A stretch of 59,374 nt of DNA, from the NCBI GenBank assembly GCA_021841585.1, contig JAKBUS010000007.1, positions 1 through 59,374 of the forward strand, given 5' to 3'. The stretch comes from Pseudomonadota bacterium. Lineage in GTDB: Bacteria > Pseudomonadota > Gammaproteobacteria > Acidiferrobacterales > Acidiferrobacteraceae. Made by a program: the position numbers and the translations under genes. This document shows positions 15,674 to 24,773 of the stretch, piece after piece. Position 1 is the stretch's first letter. Each line of letters begins with the position of its first letter. The notes below the pieces were generated by a model that worked only from the letters and a program-made list of their open reading frames with translations, made no database searches and had not been told where the DNA came from.

Positions 15674-16936
15674 ACGGGCATCCCCGGGCAGCGGGAGGTG
15701 GATGGTGGCACGCAGACCGCCCCCGTTGCGCGGGGCGAGGTCGAGCGTGCCGCCGTGGGCCTCGGCGATCCGTCGGGCGATGGCAAGCCCAAGCCCGCGG
15801 CGGTCGCTTGCATGCAATTCCCGGGCGGCCATGAGTTCCGCGCAGCGCGCATCGCTCAAGCCCGTGCCGCTATCTTCGATCACGATACGCACGCAGTCCT
15901 CGGTGACCAAGAGGCGCACCGCGATCGGCGGCTTGCCGTGGGAGACGGCGTTATCCACGAGGTTTGATACCAGCCGGCCGATGGCCACCGGCCGGTAGGG
16001 GAAACGCGGCACCAGCTCGGGCTGGTAGTCGATGTCGGGCGTGCGCCGCCGGAAGCGCTCGACGACATCGTGGACCAGGGCATTGAGGTCGCCCATGACC
16101 GGCGCCTCCTGGACGCCATGTCGGGCATAGGCGAGAAATTCCGCCAGGATCGCATCCATCTCCTCGATATCCTCGACCATACCGGCCCGTAATTCCGCGT
16201 CGCCCCCATACATCTCGACGGCCAAGCGCAGACGCGCGAGCGGCGTGCGCAGGTCGTGGGACACGCCGGCCAGCAGCAGCGCCCGGTCGCGCTCGTAGCG
16301 CCGCGCATCCTCGGTCATGCGATTGAAGGCCCGCGACACCCGGCGGATCTCCGCCGGGCCGTCCTCCGGCAAGGGGGGCGGGGTCTCGCCGCGGCCAAAG
16401 CCGGTGGCGGCTTGGGCAAGCGCGGCAAGCGGCCGATTGACGCGCCGTACCACCAGCAGTGCCCCCGCGCCGGTCAATAGCGCGCCCATTATCAGAAATC
16501 CGATGCGTGGCCAGGGGAGGGCGGGGGGGCGGCCCGGCAGATGGAGAGACATCGGCGGGCCGCTGTCGTGCGTGTCGATAATAAGCCCGTGGGCCCCGGG
16601 CGCGATGCGTGCCTCAATACCATGGGCCGCAAGTTCGCGGGTAAGGGCGTGCGCGAACAGGCCGCGCGCCCGTGGGCCGGTGGGCGCGCGGCGCGCATCA
16701 TGTATGCCGGCCGCCTTGAGGGTGCGCGTCAGGGCCGTTTGGCGGTTGGGTGGCACCAGGGAGCGGGCGACGCCGGCGATGCGCATCTCGCCCGCCACGA
16801 GGCTCGCGACTTGCGTGACGTGCACGCGACTGAAGGATAGCCGCGCCAGGATCAGGAACGTGGCCTGGGCGATGAGGAGCGCGAGCGCGATGACGAGCGC
16901 AATGCGCCCAAAGAGGGTATTGGGCCACAGTCTCAC
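15632..16936 (-). CDS. EnvZ-like sensor histidine kinase
   Basis: 434 aa. Transmembrane helices lie at about 10-32 and 155-180 around a periplasmic sensor, followed by a HAMP linker. The H box is LLAGVSHDLRTPLARLRL, the N box SNLVDNAVSHG, and the G boxes EDSGTGLSD and RGLGLAIARR. The layout is that of EnvZ-type kinases in an operon with an OmpR-type regulator, and it overlaps that gene's stop by four bases. The signal cannot be read from the sequence. Confidence 0.88.
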   Translation of the reverse strand: MRLWPNTLFGRIALVIALALLIAQATFLILARLSFSRVHVTQVASLVAGEMRIAGVARSLVPPNRQTALTRTLKAAGIHDARRAPTGPRARGLFAHALTRELAAHGIEARIAPGAHGLIIDTHDSGPPMSLHLPGRPPALPWPRIGFLIMGALLTGAGALLVVRRVNRPLAALAQAATGFGRGETPPPLPEDGPAEIRRVSRAFNRMTEDARRYERDRALLLAGVSHDLRTPLARLRLAVEMYGGDAELRAGMVEDIEEMDAILAEFLAYARHGVQEAPVMGDLNALVHDVVERFRRRTPDIDYQPELVPRFPYRPVAIGRLVSNLVDNAVSHGKPPIAVRLLVTEDCVRIVIEDSGTGLSDARCAELMAARELHASDRRGLGLAIARRIAEAHGGTLDLAPRNGGGLRATIHLPLPGDARLFEGAAGAHAHGL

Positions 16937-17619
16937 TGGCTATCGCCCGGATTGAAAACATAGCCAAAGCCCCACACCGTCTGAATGAAGTGTGGCTTGG
17001 CCGGGTCATCCTCGAGCAGCCGGCGCAGGCGCGAGATGCGCACGTCAATGGAGCGATCGAAGGGCATGTGGTCACGGCCTCTTGCGAGCTGCATCAGGAT
17101 ATCGCGCGACAAGGGCTGGCGCGGATGGGTGACAAGTACGCGTAGGAGATCGAATTCCGCGGTGGTGAGGTCCACTGGCGTGCCATCTGCGGTCAGGGCA
17201 CGCTCGTGGATGTCTAGCTGATAGCGCCCGAAGCGCAGCTTCTTGTCGTCGGGCGGGCGTTGACGGCGCAACACGGCATTGATACGCGCCACGAGTTCGC
17301 GGGGGTTGAAGGGTTTGGCCAGATAGTCGTCGGCCCCGAGGTCGAGTCCCATGATGCGATCGGCCTCGTCGCCGCGCGCGGTGAGCATGAGCAGCGGAAT
17401 ATAACGACCCTCGGCGCGCAGGCGCTGGCAGATATTCAGGCCGGTTTCCCCAGGCAGCATGATGTCCAGGATGAGGAGGTCGTAGGCGGCGCGCGCCAGG
17501 GCCTTGTCCATGGCGCGTCCGTCGGGCACGGCGACGACTACGAAGCCCTGCTCCGAGAGGTAGCGGCTCAGAAGCTCGCGCAGGCGTGCGTCATCATCGA
17601 CCAGGAGGATACGCGGCAT
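16933..17619 (-). CDS. ompR: OmpR-family response regulator
   Basis: 228 aa. The receiver domain has acidic D8-D10 (LLVDDD), phospho-acceptor D52 (LLILDIMLPG) and the conserved lysine in DDYLAKPFN near residue 105. A winged-helix DNA-binding domain follows (TTAEFDLLRVL ... DRSIDVRISRLRRLLE ... IQTVWGFGYVF). It is very close to OmpR in overall plan, but the true orthology to osmoregulatory OmpR is inferred. First gene of a two-gene unit with the kinase. Confidence 0.88.
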   Translation of the reverse strand: MPRILLVDDDARLRELLSRYLSEQGFVVVAVPDGRAMDKALARAAYDLLILDIMLPGETGLNICQRLRAEGRYIPLLMLTARGDEADRIMGLDLGADDYLAKPFNPRELVARINAVLRRQRPPDDKKLRFGRYQLDIHERALTADGTPVDLTTAEFDLLRVLVTHPRQPLSRDILMQLARGRDHMPFDRSIDVRISRLRRLLEDDPAKPHFIQTVWGFGYVFNPGDSQ

Positions 17620-17700
17620 GGCGACAGGATACCCGCTTTGTTTAGCCGGCGGTGCCGGGCTTTACAAATCCCTACACGCAGGACCCAAAGCCCCATGGCT

Positions 17701-18471
17701 TTATAAGCCGTCCGCCGGCACGCCGTGCATGTCGCTGTGGTGGGCCACTATGACATCGTGCGCGCGATTGGCGAGGGTGCGGGCACTGAGGCCGGTCGGG
17801 AGTTCCGGGGCGAGGAAGCGGACCTCGACTGTGAATTCGCCGCGCGCGCGCAAGAGCCCCCAGAGGTGATGGACGAGCGTGTCCTCCCCTATGAAGGGCG
17901 CGGCCGGGTGGATGCCGCCCTGGGTGTCTGGGTAGCTCAACACGACCGGCTGAACCGGACAGTTCGCGTCGATCGCGGCGGAGAACAGGCGCGCATGAAA
18001 GGGACGCACCTCGCGTCCGTCGGTCGACGTGCCCTCCGGAAACAGCAGCACCGATTGGTGGCGCAGGAGGGCCTCGGTCATGCGCTGGGCGACGCCCGCG
18101 GAGGCCGTGCGGTCTCCGCGCTGGATGTAGTAGGTGCCGGCCTGGGCTGCCAGCCAGCCGATCATGGGCCAGGCCTCGATCTCGGACTTGGCGACGAAGT
18201 GTCCGGGGCATAGGGCGCCAAGGGCGGCGATGTCGACCCAGGAGATGTGATTGGCTACGATAAGGACCGGTGCCTCCAGGGGCTTGCCCATGGCCTTGAG
18301 CCGGATCCCGAGGATGGCTAGGACGCCGCGGTGCCAGAAGCGCACGACGCGCCGCCCGCTTGCGCTATTGCTGAGGGCGCCAGACGGGGCGATGGCAGTC
18401 ACTGCCACACCCCACAAGGCATGTCCGATCAGCGCCAGCAGCCGGACTGGGGCCCCGCCAGGGAACTTCAC
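17701..18471 (-). CDS. olsA: Lyso-ornithine lipid / 1-acylglycerol-phosphate acyltransferase (OlsA-like)
   Basis: 256 aa, one N-terminal membrane helix (about 8-28) and a PlsC domain. The catalytic HX4D is HISWVD at 75-80. FPEGTST, near residue 150, is the second acyltransferase block. PlsC enzymes make phosphatidic acid, but the overlap with an OlsB-type gene suggests it is OlsA, which adds the second acyl chain to lyso-ornithine lipid. General PlsC activity cannot be excluded. Confidence 0.78.
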   Translation of the reverse strand: MKFPGGAPVRLLALIGHALWGVAVTAIAPSGALSNSASGRRVVRFWHRGVLAILGIRLKAMGKPLEAPVLIVANHISWVDIAALGALCPGHFVAKSEIEAWPMIGWLAAQAGTYYIQRGDRTASAGVAQRMTEALLRHQSVLLFPEGTSTDGREVRPFHARLFSAAIDANCPVQPVVLSYPDTQGGIHPAAPFIGEDTLVHHLWGLLRARGEFTVEVRFLAPELPTGLSARTLANRAHDVIVAHHSDMHGVPADGL

Positions 18472-19220
18472 GCGACCTTTTGTTTGTAGGAGCGCCCAAG
18501 GAGGCGCTCTAGATAGCGGCGATTGAACCGGTTGCGGAAAAGTATGATGAGGACGTCGGCGACATCGAACGTCTCATCCAGGCAAGGAGGGCCACCGACA
18601 TAGGCGCCAAGGCGCATATAGGCACGCAACAAGGCCGGCGCCGCGGTCTCGTCATCCTCGCCCTCCACGATCGGCAGCGGGTGGCGGGGGGTGACGCGAT
18701 AGGGTTCCGGGCAGCCATAATGGCGGATGAGCGTTGATACGGTCCGTAGCGCCTGGGCGCGATCCGGACTCAACGGGACGCTGCCGCAGCCGATCAGATA
18801 ATCGTAAGGGCCGTTTTCCATGATATGCGCGAGGCCCGCGAGCAGCAAGGCGATGGCCGGCCCCCGGCGATAGTCGGTATGGACGCAGATGCGGCCGACT
18901 TCCATGATGCGGCCGGGCAGGCTCAGGATCGGCGTGAGGTCGAACTCGGTCTGGGAATAAAACCCGCCGCATTGGCGCGCGGCGTCATGCAGCAGGACCC
19001 GTGAGCACGCCACCACGCGGCCATTCTCGTCGCGAACGACCATATGGACGCAATAGGGATCAAAGCGGTCCTCGTCGTATTCGCGATCCCGGTCACCGAT
19101 CGCTGCCCCCAGCTCGCGAGCAAAGACCTGATAGCGCAGTCTTTGCGCCTCCGCGATCTCGTCCGCCGTTTCCGCGAACTCCACTCGCAGATTCTGCGCC
19201 CTCAAGTCATCCATATTCAT
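18468..19220 (-). CDS. olsB: Ornithine N-acyltransferase OlsB-like (GNAT family)
   Basis: 250 aa. It shows the N-acyltransferase pattern of the acyl-ACP-using GNAT group: ETADEIAEAQRLRYQVFARE at the start, DPYCVHMVVRDE, then IMEVGRICVHTDYRRGPAI, LIGCGSVPLSPDRAQAL. OlsB transfers a 3-hydroxyacyl chain to the alpha-amino group of ornithine. It lies just upstream of the PlsC-type gene with a four-base overlap, the usual olsBA order. Ornithine lipids are phosphorus-free membrane lipids linked to acid and stress tolerance in several bacteria. Confidence 0.78.
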   Translation of the reverse strand: MNMDDLRAQNLRVEFAETADEIAEAQRLRYQVFARELGAAIGDRDREYDEDRFDPYCVHMVVRDENGRVVACSRVLLHDAARQCGGFYSQTEFDLTPILSLPGRIMEVGRICVHTDYRRGPAIALLLAGLAHIMENGPYDYLIGCGSVPLSPDRAQALRTVSTLIRHYGCPEPYRVTPRHPLPIVEGEDDETAAPALLRAYMRLGAYVGGPPCLDETFDVADVLIILFRNRFNRRYLERLLGRSYKQKVA

Positions 19221-19263
19221 TCCCCGCGCCTCGGCCGCTTATGTCGCTACAGTCCGGGGGTTA

Positions 19264-19293
19264 AAGCTACTGTCCTGGCACCGGGCACGTCAA
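19264..19293 (-). promoter_or_regulatory. Possible promoter of olsBA
   Basis: On the minus strand TTGACG (19293-19288) matches the -35 consensus at five of six positions. An 18-base spacer leads to TAGCTT (19269-19264), a poor -10. It lies in the 77-base gap between the FHA gene and olsB. The start has GCGGGGA just before the ATG. Confidence 0.35.
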
Positions 19294-19297
19294 GCGC

Positions 19298-19891
19298 TCA
19301 ATGTTGATAAAATTGAAGCCGGGTGTCTCCGACTTCGATAATGTCGCCCGATGTCAATACCTGGCCACCTGGGGCCACGGACTTGCCGTTATGGGCCACG
19401 TGCCCCACGTCGGGACCGATCATGAGAGTGTAACGGTCGCCGGTGCGCGAAAGAAGGGCTGCCGATTGGCCCGCCATGCCCAGGTGTGTGACAGTGCTGG
19501 TGAGCTCTATGCGCTTACCGCTGTTGAAGCCACTCAGAACGAACAAGGCGGCGTCATCGAAGGCCGCAGGCTGTGGCGTCGTGATCGCCGCCACATCGCG
19601 ATCCTGATAAAGGAGGGTATATTTGCCGATCACGATCTCATCGCCGGGCTTCAGGTGATGTTTGCGGGTCCGGCGGTTGTTGATGTAAGTGCCGTTGGTG
19701 CTGTCCAGGTCTTTCAAAAAGGAGTCCTGACCGACGGTGAATATGCTCGCGTGGTCGGCGCTGACCGCCGCGTCTTCCAGGACCAGGGCATGGCTGCGTC
19801 TGCGGCCTATGGACAGGTCGCCTTGGGGGAGTTGTACTTGCCGTATGACCGCGTGCTTTAGCTTCACAATGATACTCGGCATGGTGTCCAT
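19298..19891 (-). CDS. Tandem FHA-domain protein
   Basis: 197 aa from the ATG at 19891. The first FHA domain is clear: LSIGRRRSHALVLEDAAVS, ADHASIF, DLDSTNGTYINNRRT and LKPGDEIVIGKYTL (about residues 20-95). The second half repeats the theme in degenerate form: NSGKRIELTSTVTHLGM, then HNGKSV and LTSGDIIEVGDTRL, so it looks like two FHA domains in a row. FHA domains bind phosphothreonine, but no kinase or phosphatase gene is adjacent. It follows dapE directly. A TTG at 19942 that shares bases with the dapE stop, or the ATG at 19918, are alternative starts. Confidence 0.8.
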   Translation of the reverse strand: MDTMPSIIVKLKHAVIRQVQLPQGDLSIGRRRSHALVLEDAAVSADHASIFTVGQDSFLKDLDSTNGTYINNRRTRKHHLKPGDEIVIGKYTLLYQDRDVAAITTPQPAAFDDAALFVLSGFNSGKRIELTSTVTHLGMAGQSAALLSRTGDRYTLMIGPDVGHVAHNGKSVAPGGQVLTSGDIIEVGDTRLQFYQH

Positions 19892-19938
19892 AAACAGTGG
19901 TGGCTCCTGGATAGTCATTATAGACGACACCGCGCCCC

Positions 19939-21069
19939 TCAAAGCGCCCAGATCCGCTCCAGTGTCCCCTGATAGATCCGGGTCAGGCGCACGAGATCGT
20001 CCACGGAAACCGCTTCATTCACTTTATGAATAGAGCCGTTGAGCGGTCCAAATTCAAGAACTTGGGCACCAAAGGGCGCAACGAACCGACCATCGGACGT
20101 CCCCCCGCCCGTCGAGTACTGCGGCTCCCGGCCGGTCTCGGTCAGGATGCTCGCTGCCAGTGCCGCCTTGAGGGGGCCGTCACTGCTCAAAAACGGTTCC
20201 CCGGACAGCCGCCAGCTCAGGGTGTAGCGCAGATCGTGGGCGGCGAGGACCTCCTCGATGCGCGCGCGCAGTACGGGCGCCGGTGTTGCCGGCCCGTAGC
20301 GCAGATTGAAGAGCGCGCGCAGGCTTCCCGGGATGACGTTATCCGCGCCGGTCCCGGCCTGGATATTGGAGAACTGCAGGCGCGTGGGCGGGAAATCCGC
20401 GGAACCCTCGTCCCAGACGATCGATGCCAGGGCCTGCAAGGCCGGCGCGAAGCGCGTGATGGGGTTGTCGGCGAGCTCCGGGTAGGCCACATGACCCTGG
20501 ACACCATGGATCACTAGGTCGCCGTTCAGAGACCCTCGCCGGCCGTGCTTGACGGTATCGCCGAGTACCGCCTGGCACGAGGGCTCGCCCACGAGGCAAT
20601 AGCTGATGGACTCGCCGCGCGCCGCCAAAGTCTTCAGGACCTGGACCGTGCCGTCACGGGCGGGGCCCTCCTCATCGGAGGTTAAGAGCAGGCCCACAGA
20701 GCCCGGGTGTTGGGGGTGGCGCTCCACGAACCCGATCAAGGCCTGCACGAACGCCGCCACCGCGCCCTTCATGTCCGCCGCCCCGCGCCCATAGAGCATG
20801 CCATCGCGAATGGTCGGCGCAAACGGCGAGGTGGTCCAGTCGGCCGCCGGCCCGGGCGGGACTACGTCTGTGTGTCCGAGAAATACGACGAGCGGGCCGG
20901 CCGTGCCATGACGGGCCCAGAGGTTGGTGACCTCGCCGAACACCAGCGACTCCGTATGAAAGCCCGCGGCCTGCAACAGTCCGGCAATATGCGCCTGACA
21001 GCCGGCGTCATTCGGGGTGATCGATGCGCGCCCGATGAGTTCCATGGCCAGTGCCAGTGTCGGATCCAT
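19939..21069 (-). CDS. dapE: Succinyl-diaminopimelate desuccinylase DapE
   Basis: 376 aa, an M20-family zinc peptidase fold that hydrolyses N-succinyl-LL-diaminopimelate on the lysine and peptidoglycan route. Metal and catalytic motifs are FLGHTDVVPPG (His), GRGAADMKG (bridging Asp) and DEEGPA (Glu base plus ligand). The chosen ATG at 21069 is four bases after the dapD stop; the longer open frame adds unrelated sequence. Third gene after dapC and dapD. Confidence 0.93.
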   Translation of the reverse strand: MDPTLALAMELIGRASITPNDAGCQAHIAGLLQAAGFHTESLVFGEVTNLWARHGTAGPLVVFLGHTDVVPPGPAADWTTSPFAPTIRDGMLYGRGAADMKGAVAAFVQALIGFVERHPQHPGSVGLLLTSDEEGPARDGTVQVLKTLAARGESISYCLVGEPSCQAVLGDTVKHGRRGSLNGDLVIHGVQGHVAYPELADNPITRFAPALQALASIVWDEGSADFPPTRLQFSNIQAGTGADNVIPGSLRALFNLRYGPATPAPVLRARIEEVLAAHDLRYTLSWRLSGEPFLSSDGPLKAALAASILTETGREPQYSTGGGTSDGRFVAPFGAQVLEFGPLNGSIHKVNEAVSVDDLVRLTRIYQGTLERIWAL

Positions 21070-21073
21070 GGGG

Positions 21074-21892
21074 CTAAATATCTCGCAGGAGCGCGTTGAT
21101 CCCGACCTTGGCGCGGGTTTTGGCATCCACACGCTTGACGATGACCGCGCAATAAAGGCTGTGGCTGCCATCCTTGGCTGGTAGCGAGCCCGATACCACC
21201 ACTGAGCCTGCGGGCACCCGTCCATAGAGGATCTCGCCGGTGTCGCGGTTCAGGATCTTCGTGCTCTGGCCAATGAAAACACCCATGGAAATAACGCTGC
21301 CGCGCTCGACGATGACACCCTCCACGATCTCCGAGCGTGCCCCTATGAAGCAGTCGTCCTCGATGATCGTCGGCGCAGCCTGCAGGGGCTCCAGGACGCC
21401 GCCTATGCCGACGCCGCCGCTCAGGTGGACGTTCTTCCCGATCTGCGCGCACGAGCCGACGGTCGCCCATGTGTCGACCATGGTGCCGCTGTCGACATAG
21501 GCGCCGATATTGACGTACGACGGCATGAGTACGGTCTGCGGCCCGATATAGGCGCCACGGCGCACGGCCGCCGGCGGCACCACGCGAAATCCGCCCTCGC
21601 GGAAGCGGTGCGAATCATAGCCCGCGAACTTGGAGGGGACCTTGTCGTAATACTGGGCCTCGCCACCCTTGACGAGGGTATTGTCCTCGATCCGAAAGGA
21701 GAGCAGCACCGCCTTTTTGATCCATTCATGGACCTTCCAGCCGCCATCGACCGGTTCGGCGACGCGCAGGATACCGCGGTCGAGGTCATCGATAACGCCC
21801 TGGATGGCGTCCTTGACCGCGGTATCGACGCTGCGCGGCGTAATCCGCGCGCGATCTTCGTAGGCCGCCTCGATGAGCGCTTGATGTGTCAT
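21074..21892 (-). CDS. dapD: Tetrahydrodipicolinate N-succinyltransferase DapD
   Basis: 272 aa. It transfers succinyl from succinyl-CoA to tetrahydrodipicolinate. The C-terminal half is a left-handed beta-helix of hexapeptide repeats ([39 protein letters not shown]). The N-terminal helical part has [11 protein letters not shown] and VIDDLDRG. The length matches E. coli DapD (274). It sits between dapC and dapE, so succinylase-pathway genes are together. Confidence 0.95.
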   Translation of the reverse strand: MTHQALIEAAYEDRARITPRSVDTAVKDAIQGVIDDLDRGILRVAEPVDGGWKVHEWIKKAVLLSFRIEDNTLVKGGEAQYYDKVPSKFAGYDSHRFREGGFRVVPPAAVRRGAYIGPQTVLMPSYVNIGAYVDSGTMVDTWATVGSCAQIGKNVHLSGGVGIGGVLEPLQAAPTIIEDDCFIGARSEIVEGVIVERGSVISMGVFIGQSTKILNRDTGEILYGRVPAGSVVVSGSLPAKDGSHSLYCAVIVKRVDAKTRAKVGINALLRDI

Positions 21893-21901
21893 TATGACTC
21901 C

Positions 21902-23101
21902 TTAGGTTAACGATTCGACATAGGATCGCAGGCGATACGCGCCCTCCTGGCATTCGGCCCGCGGACCGACGAGTGCCAGACGGATGTGGCCGGCACCCGG
22001 GTCTTGGCCGCCGCTTGGCCGCGAGAGATAGGAGCCGGGGAGCGCCAAAAGATTCTGGGTGGCATAGAGGCCGGCCACGAAGGCCTCGTCATCGATCGGC
22101 GTCGGCACCCAGAGATAAAACCCCCCTTCGGGGCGCGTGACCGGCAGGACGCCGTCGAGGATGGCGATGACGTCGGTGAATTTCTCACGGTATTGCCGGC
22201 GGTTCTCGCGCACGTGGGTCTCATCGGCCAGCGCCGCGACCGCGGCGCGCTGGGCGAGCTGCGAGGGGGCGGAGCCGAAATAGGTGCGCAGCGTGAACAA
22301 GGCCGCCATGAACTCGGCCTCGCCCGCCACGAAACCAAACCGCAGCCCCGGGACGTTGGAGCGCTTGGAGAGGCTATGGACGGCCACGCAATGCGCGAAA
22401 TCATGGACGCCATGGGCGATCGCCGCTGCCAGCAGGCCCTCGGGTGGCTGCGCCTCGTCGGGATAGATCTCCGAATAGCATTCATCGGCAACGATCAGGA
22501 AGTCATGACGGTGGGCGAGTTCCAGGAGCTCGCCATATTCGTCCCGCCCCATGACCTGGCCCGTGGGGTTGCCTGGACTGCAGGTGATCACGACTTCGGT
22601 GCGTTCGAGGATGGCGCGCGGAATAGCCTTGATGTCCATGACCGTGCCGTGCGTCCCGCCGGTGTTGACGTAATAGGGTTCCGCGCCGGCCAGCAGCGCC
22701 GCGCCCTCATAGATCTGATAGAACGGGTTAGGCATCACCACCACCGGCCGCTCGGCGCGCCGGTCGACGCGCGCCTGCACCACCGCGTAGAGGGCCTCGC
22801 GGCTGCCCGAGGTCGGCAGCACATGGCGCTCCGCGTCGATGGCCCCCGGGGGCAATTGAAAGCGGCGTGCAAGCCAGTCGGCAATGGCCGCGCGCAGGGC
22901 CGCGGTGCCGCGCGTCGACGGGTAGGTCGACAGCGCGTCAAGGGCGCCTGTAAGCTCCGCTATCACGAGATCCGGCGCCGGGTGGCGCGGCTCGCCGATC
23001 GCCATATTGATGCGCGTCAATGCCGCCGGCTCAAGGTTCGCGGTCAGGGCGGCGAGCCGCTGGAACGGGTAGGGGTGGAGCAGTTCGAGAGTGGGGTTCA
23101 T
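21902..23101 (-). CDS. dapC: Succinyldiaminopimelate transaminase DapC
   Basis: 399 aa, a fold-type I aminotransferase. The PLP lysine lies in HSLSKRSNVPGLR. Earlier landmarks are YPSTRGTAALRAAIADWL, SPGNPTGQVM and DECYSEIYPDE. Its place just upstream of dapD, with the phrase MNPTLELLHPYPF at the start, points to DapC rather than ArgD. The open frame runs to 23431 but enters the divergent exporter gene; ATG 23101 gives the normal length. Confidence 0.9.
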   Translation of the reverse strand: MNPTLELLHPYPFQRLAALTANLEPAALTRINMAIGEPRHPAPDLVIAELTGALDALSTYPSTRGTAALRAAIADWLARRFQLPPGAIDAERHVLPTSGSREALYAVVQARVDRRAERPVVVMPNPFYQIYEGAALLAGAEPYYVNTGGTHGTVMDIKAIPRAILERTEVVITCSPGNPTGQVMGRDEYGELLELAHRHDFLIVADECYSEIYPDEAQPPEGLLAAAIAHGVHDFAHCVAVHSLSKRSNVPGLRFGFVAGEAEFMAALFTLRTYFGSAPSQLAQRAAVAALADETHVRENRRQYREKFTDVIAILDGVLPVTRPEGGFYLWVPTPIDDEAFVAGLYATQNLLALPGSYLSRPSGGQDPGAGHIRLALVGPRAECQEGAYRLRSYVESLT

Positions 23102-23150
23102 AGGCGATGCGGGCGCATAGGATCGGCGGATTATACGGGAGCGCGCGGCC

Positions 23151-23999
23151 ATGACCAAGAAGGCATGGCCGGCGGTCGCGCTCATGGTGGGCGCCGGCTC
23201 GTGGGGCGTGATCTGGTATCCCTTGCGCCTTTTGGCCCATGCCGGCCTGTCGGGGCTTTGGCTTTCGCTCCTCATGTATGGCGGAGCGGCCGTCGCGAGC
23301 CTGGTGTTGTGCCGCGGCGGGCGCTGCGCGGGCGTCCCGCGCCGCGTGTGGCTGGTGTTGGCGGTGCTCGGCGGCATCACCAATATCGGTTTCGTGGTGG
23401 CGGTCCTGCATGACAACATCCTGCGCGTCACGCTGCTCTTCTACCTCTCCCCGGTGTGGTCGGTGCTGGCCGCGCGGGCGTTTCTGGGGGAGCGCTTGTC
23501 GTTGCCGATCTTGGCGGGGATCGTCACCGCCTTGGCCGGGGTCATGATGCTGCTGTGGCGGCAGGCGTCCCCGGCCTTGAATGGTTACGATGCCCTCGCG
23601 CTCGCATCCGGGGCGGCGTTTGCCGGCGCCAATGTCATGATGCGCGCGCAACCCGGCGTGGCGCTCGCGGCCAAGCTCTTGGCGACGTTCACGGGTGTGG
23701 TCGGTGTGGGGCTCGTAGCGCTTGCCGCCACCGCGCACGGCATGCCGCACCCCCGGGGGCCTGCCGTGCTGGCCGCGCTGGTGGCAGGCGGCCTCGGGAT
23801 CTTTGTGATCACCGTGCTCGTGCAATACGGGGTCACGGCCCTGCCGGTGCGTCAGTCATCGGTACTGTTGCTCGTCGAGGTCGTGACCGCGGCATTTTCG
23901 CAACACCTGCTGTTGCACGGGGCGCTGACCGCACAGGCCATAATCGGGGCGCTGGCCGTGGCCGCGGGGGCCACCCTGGTGGCGGCCTACGAGGCCTGA
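23151..23999 (+). CDS. EamA/DMT-family transporter
   Basis: 282 aa with about ten hydrophobic helices in two homologous halves, the drug/metabolite transporter layout. Signs include GAGSWGVIWYPLRLLAHAG at the start, VLHDNILRVTLLFYLSPVWS in the first repeat and AVAAGATLVAAYEA at the end. Such proteins export amino acids or other small solutes, but the substrate is not readable. It is divergent from dapC with a 49-base gap. Confidence 0.85.
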   Translation: MTKKAWPAVALMVGAGSWGVIWYPLRLLAHAGLSGLWLSLLMYGGAAVASLVLCRGGRCAGVPRRVWLVLAVLGGITNIGFVVAVLHDNILRVTLLFYLSPVWSVLAARAFLGERLSLPILAGIVTALAGVMMLLWRQASPALNGYDALALASGAAFAGANVMMRAQPGVALAAKLLATFTGVVGVGLVALAATAHGMPHPRGPAVLAALVAGGLGIFVITVLVQYGVTALPVRQSSVLLLVEVVTAAFSQHLLLHGALTAQAIIGALAVAAGATLVAAYEA

Positions 24000-24008
24000 T
24001 GGCCGGGC

Positions 24009-24710
24009 CTAACCGGCATCGCGCGCCCCGAACAACGCCCGGCCGACACGCACCATGGTTGCGCCCTCGGCGATCGCCCAGGGATAGTCATCGCTCATGC
24101 CCATCGACAATTCATCGAAGCCCGTGAGACCAAAGCCCTGGCGGCAGTCGGCGGCGAGTCCGCGCAGGCGCGCGAAGGTGGCGCGCGCGGCGCCCTCGGA
24201 GGCGCCGTGCGCGGCCATGGTCATGAGTCCGGAGAGCACAAGGCCGGGCCACTCGCGTGCGCAGTAGGCCTCGAGGAAGGCCGGTAGCGCGGCGGCCGCA
24301 AGCCCGTGTTTGCGCGCATCGGCGGTCACATTGACCTCGATCAGGACATGCAGCCGGGTGCCCGCGGCATGCGCGTGACGCGACAGGGCCTCGGCGGCAT
24401 CGAGGCCCTCGAGCGAGTGCAGCCAATGGAAGTGCCGGGCGATGAGGCGCGCCTTGTTGCGCTGCACGGGTCCGAGGAAGTGCCATTCGAGGGCCGCGCC
24501 GGCCACGGCGGCGATCTTGGGTACGCCCTCCTGGACGCGGCTTTCGCCGAAATGCCGCTGCCCGCAGGCCGCGAGCCGCTCTACGGCCTCAACGCCATGG
24601 GTCTTGGAGACCGCCACGAGACGCACGGCGCCGGCCGGCCGGCCACTCGCGCGCGCGGCCTGCTCGATCCGCGCCATGATGTGAGTGTAGCGTTCACACA
24701 AGTCGCTCAT
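24009..24710 (-). CDS. yggS: YggS-family PLP-binding protein
   Basis: 233 aa, a single-domain alanine-racemase-like barrel that binds pyridoxal phosphate and maintains its homeostasis; it has no known enzyme activity. The PLP lysine is in LVAVSKTHG (about residue 35). HFGESRVQEG, WHFLGPVQRNK and LSMGMSDDYPWAI are family blocks. ATG 24710 gives a normal length, and the open frame up to 24779 overlaps the divergent DUF721 gene. Confidence 0.93.
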   Translation of the reverse strand: MSDLCERYTHIMARIEQAARASGRPAGAVRLVAVSKTHGVEAVERLAACGQRHFGESRVQEGVPKIAAVAGAALEWHFLGPVQRNKARLIARHFHWLHSLEGLDAAEALSRHAHAAGTRLHVLIEVNVTADARKHGLAAAALPAFLEAYCAREWPGLVLSGLMTMAAHGASEGAARATFARLRGLAADCRQGFGLTGFDELSMGMSDDYPWAIAEGATMVRVGRALFGARDAG

Positions 24711-24773
24711 GGGCGTGAGTGTAGCGGGCCTCAGCGCATATCCAAAGCCATGCCGCTCTGGCATACTGGCGGG

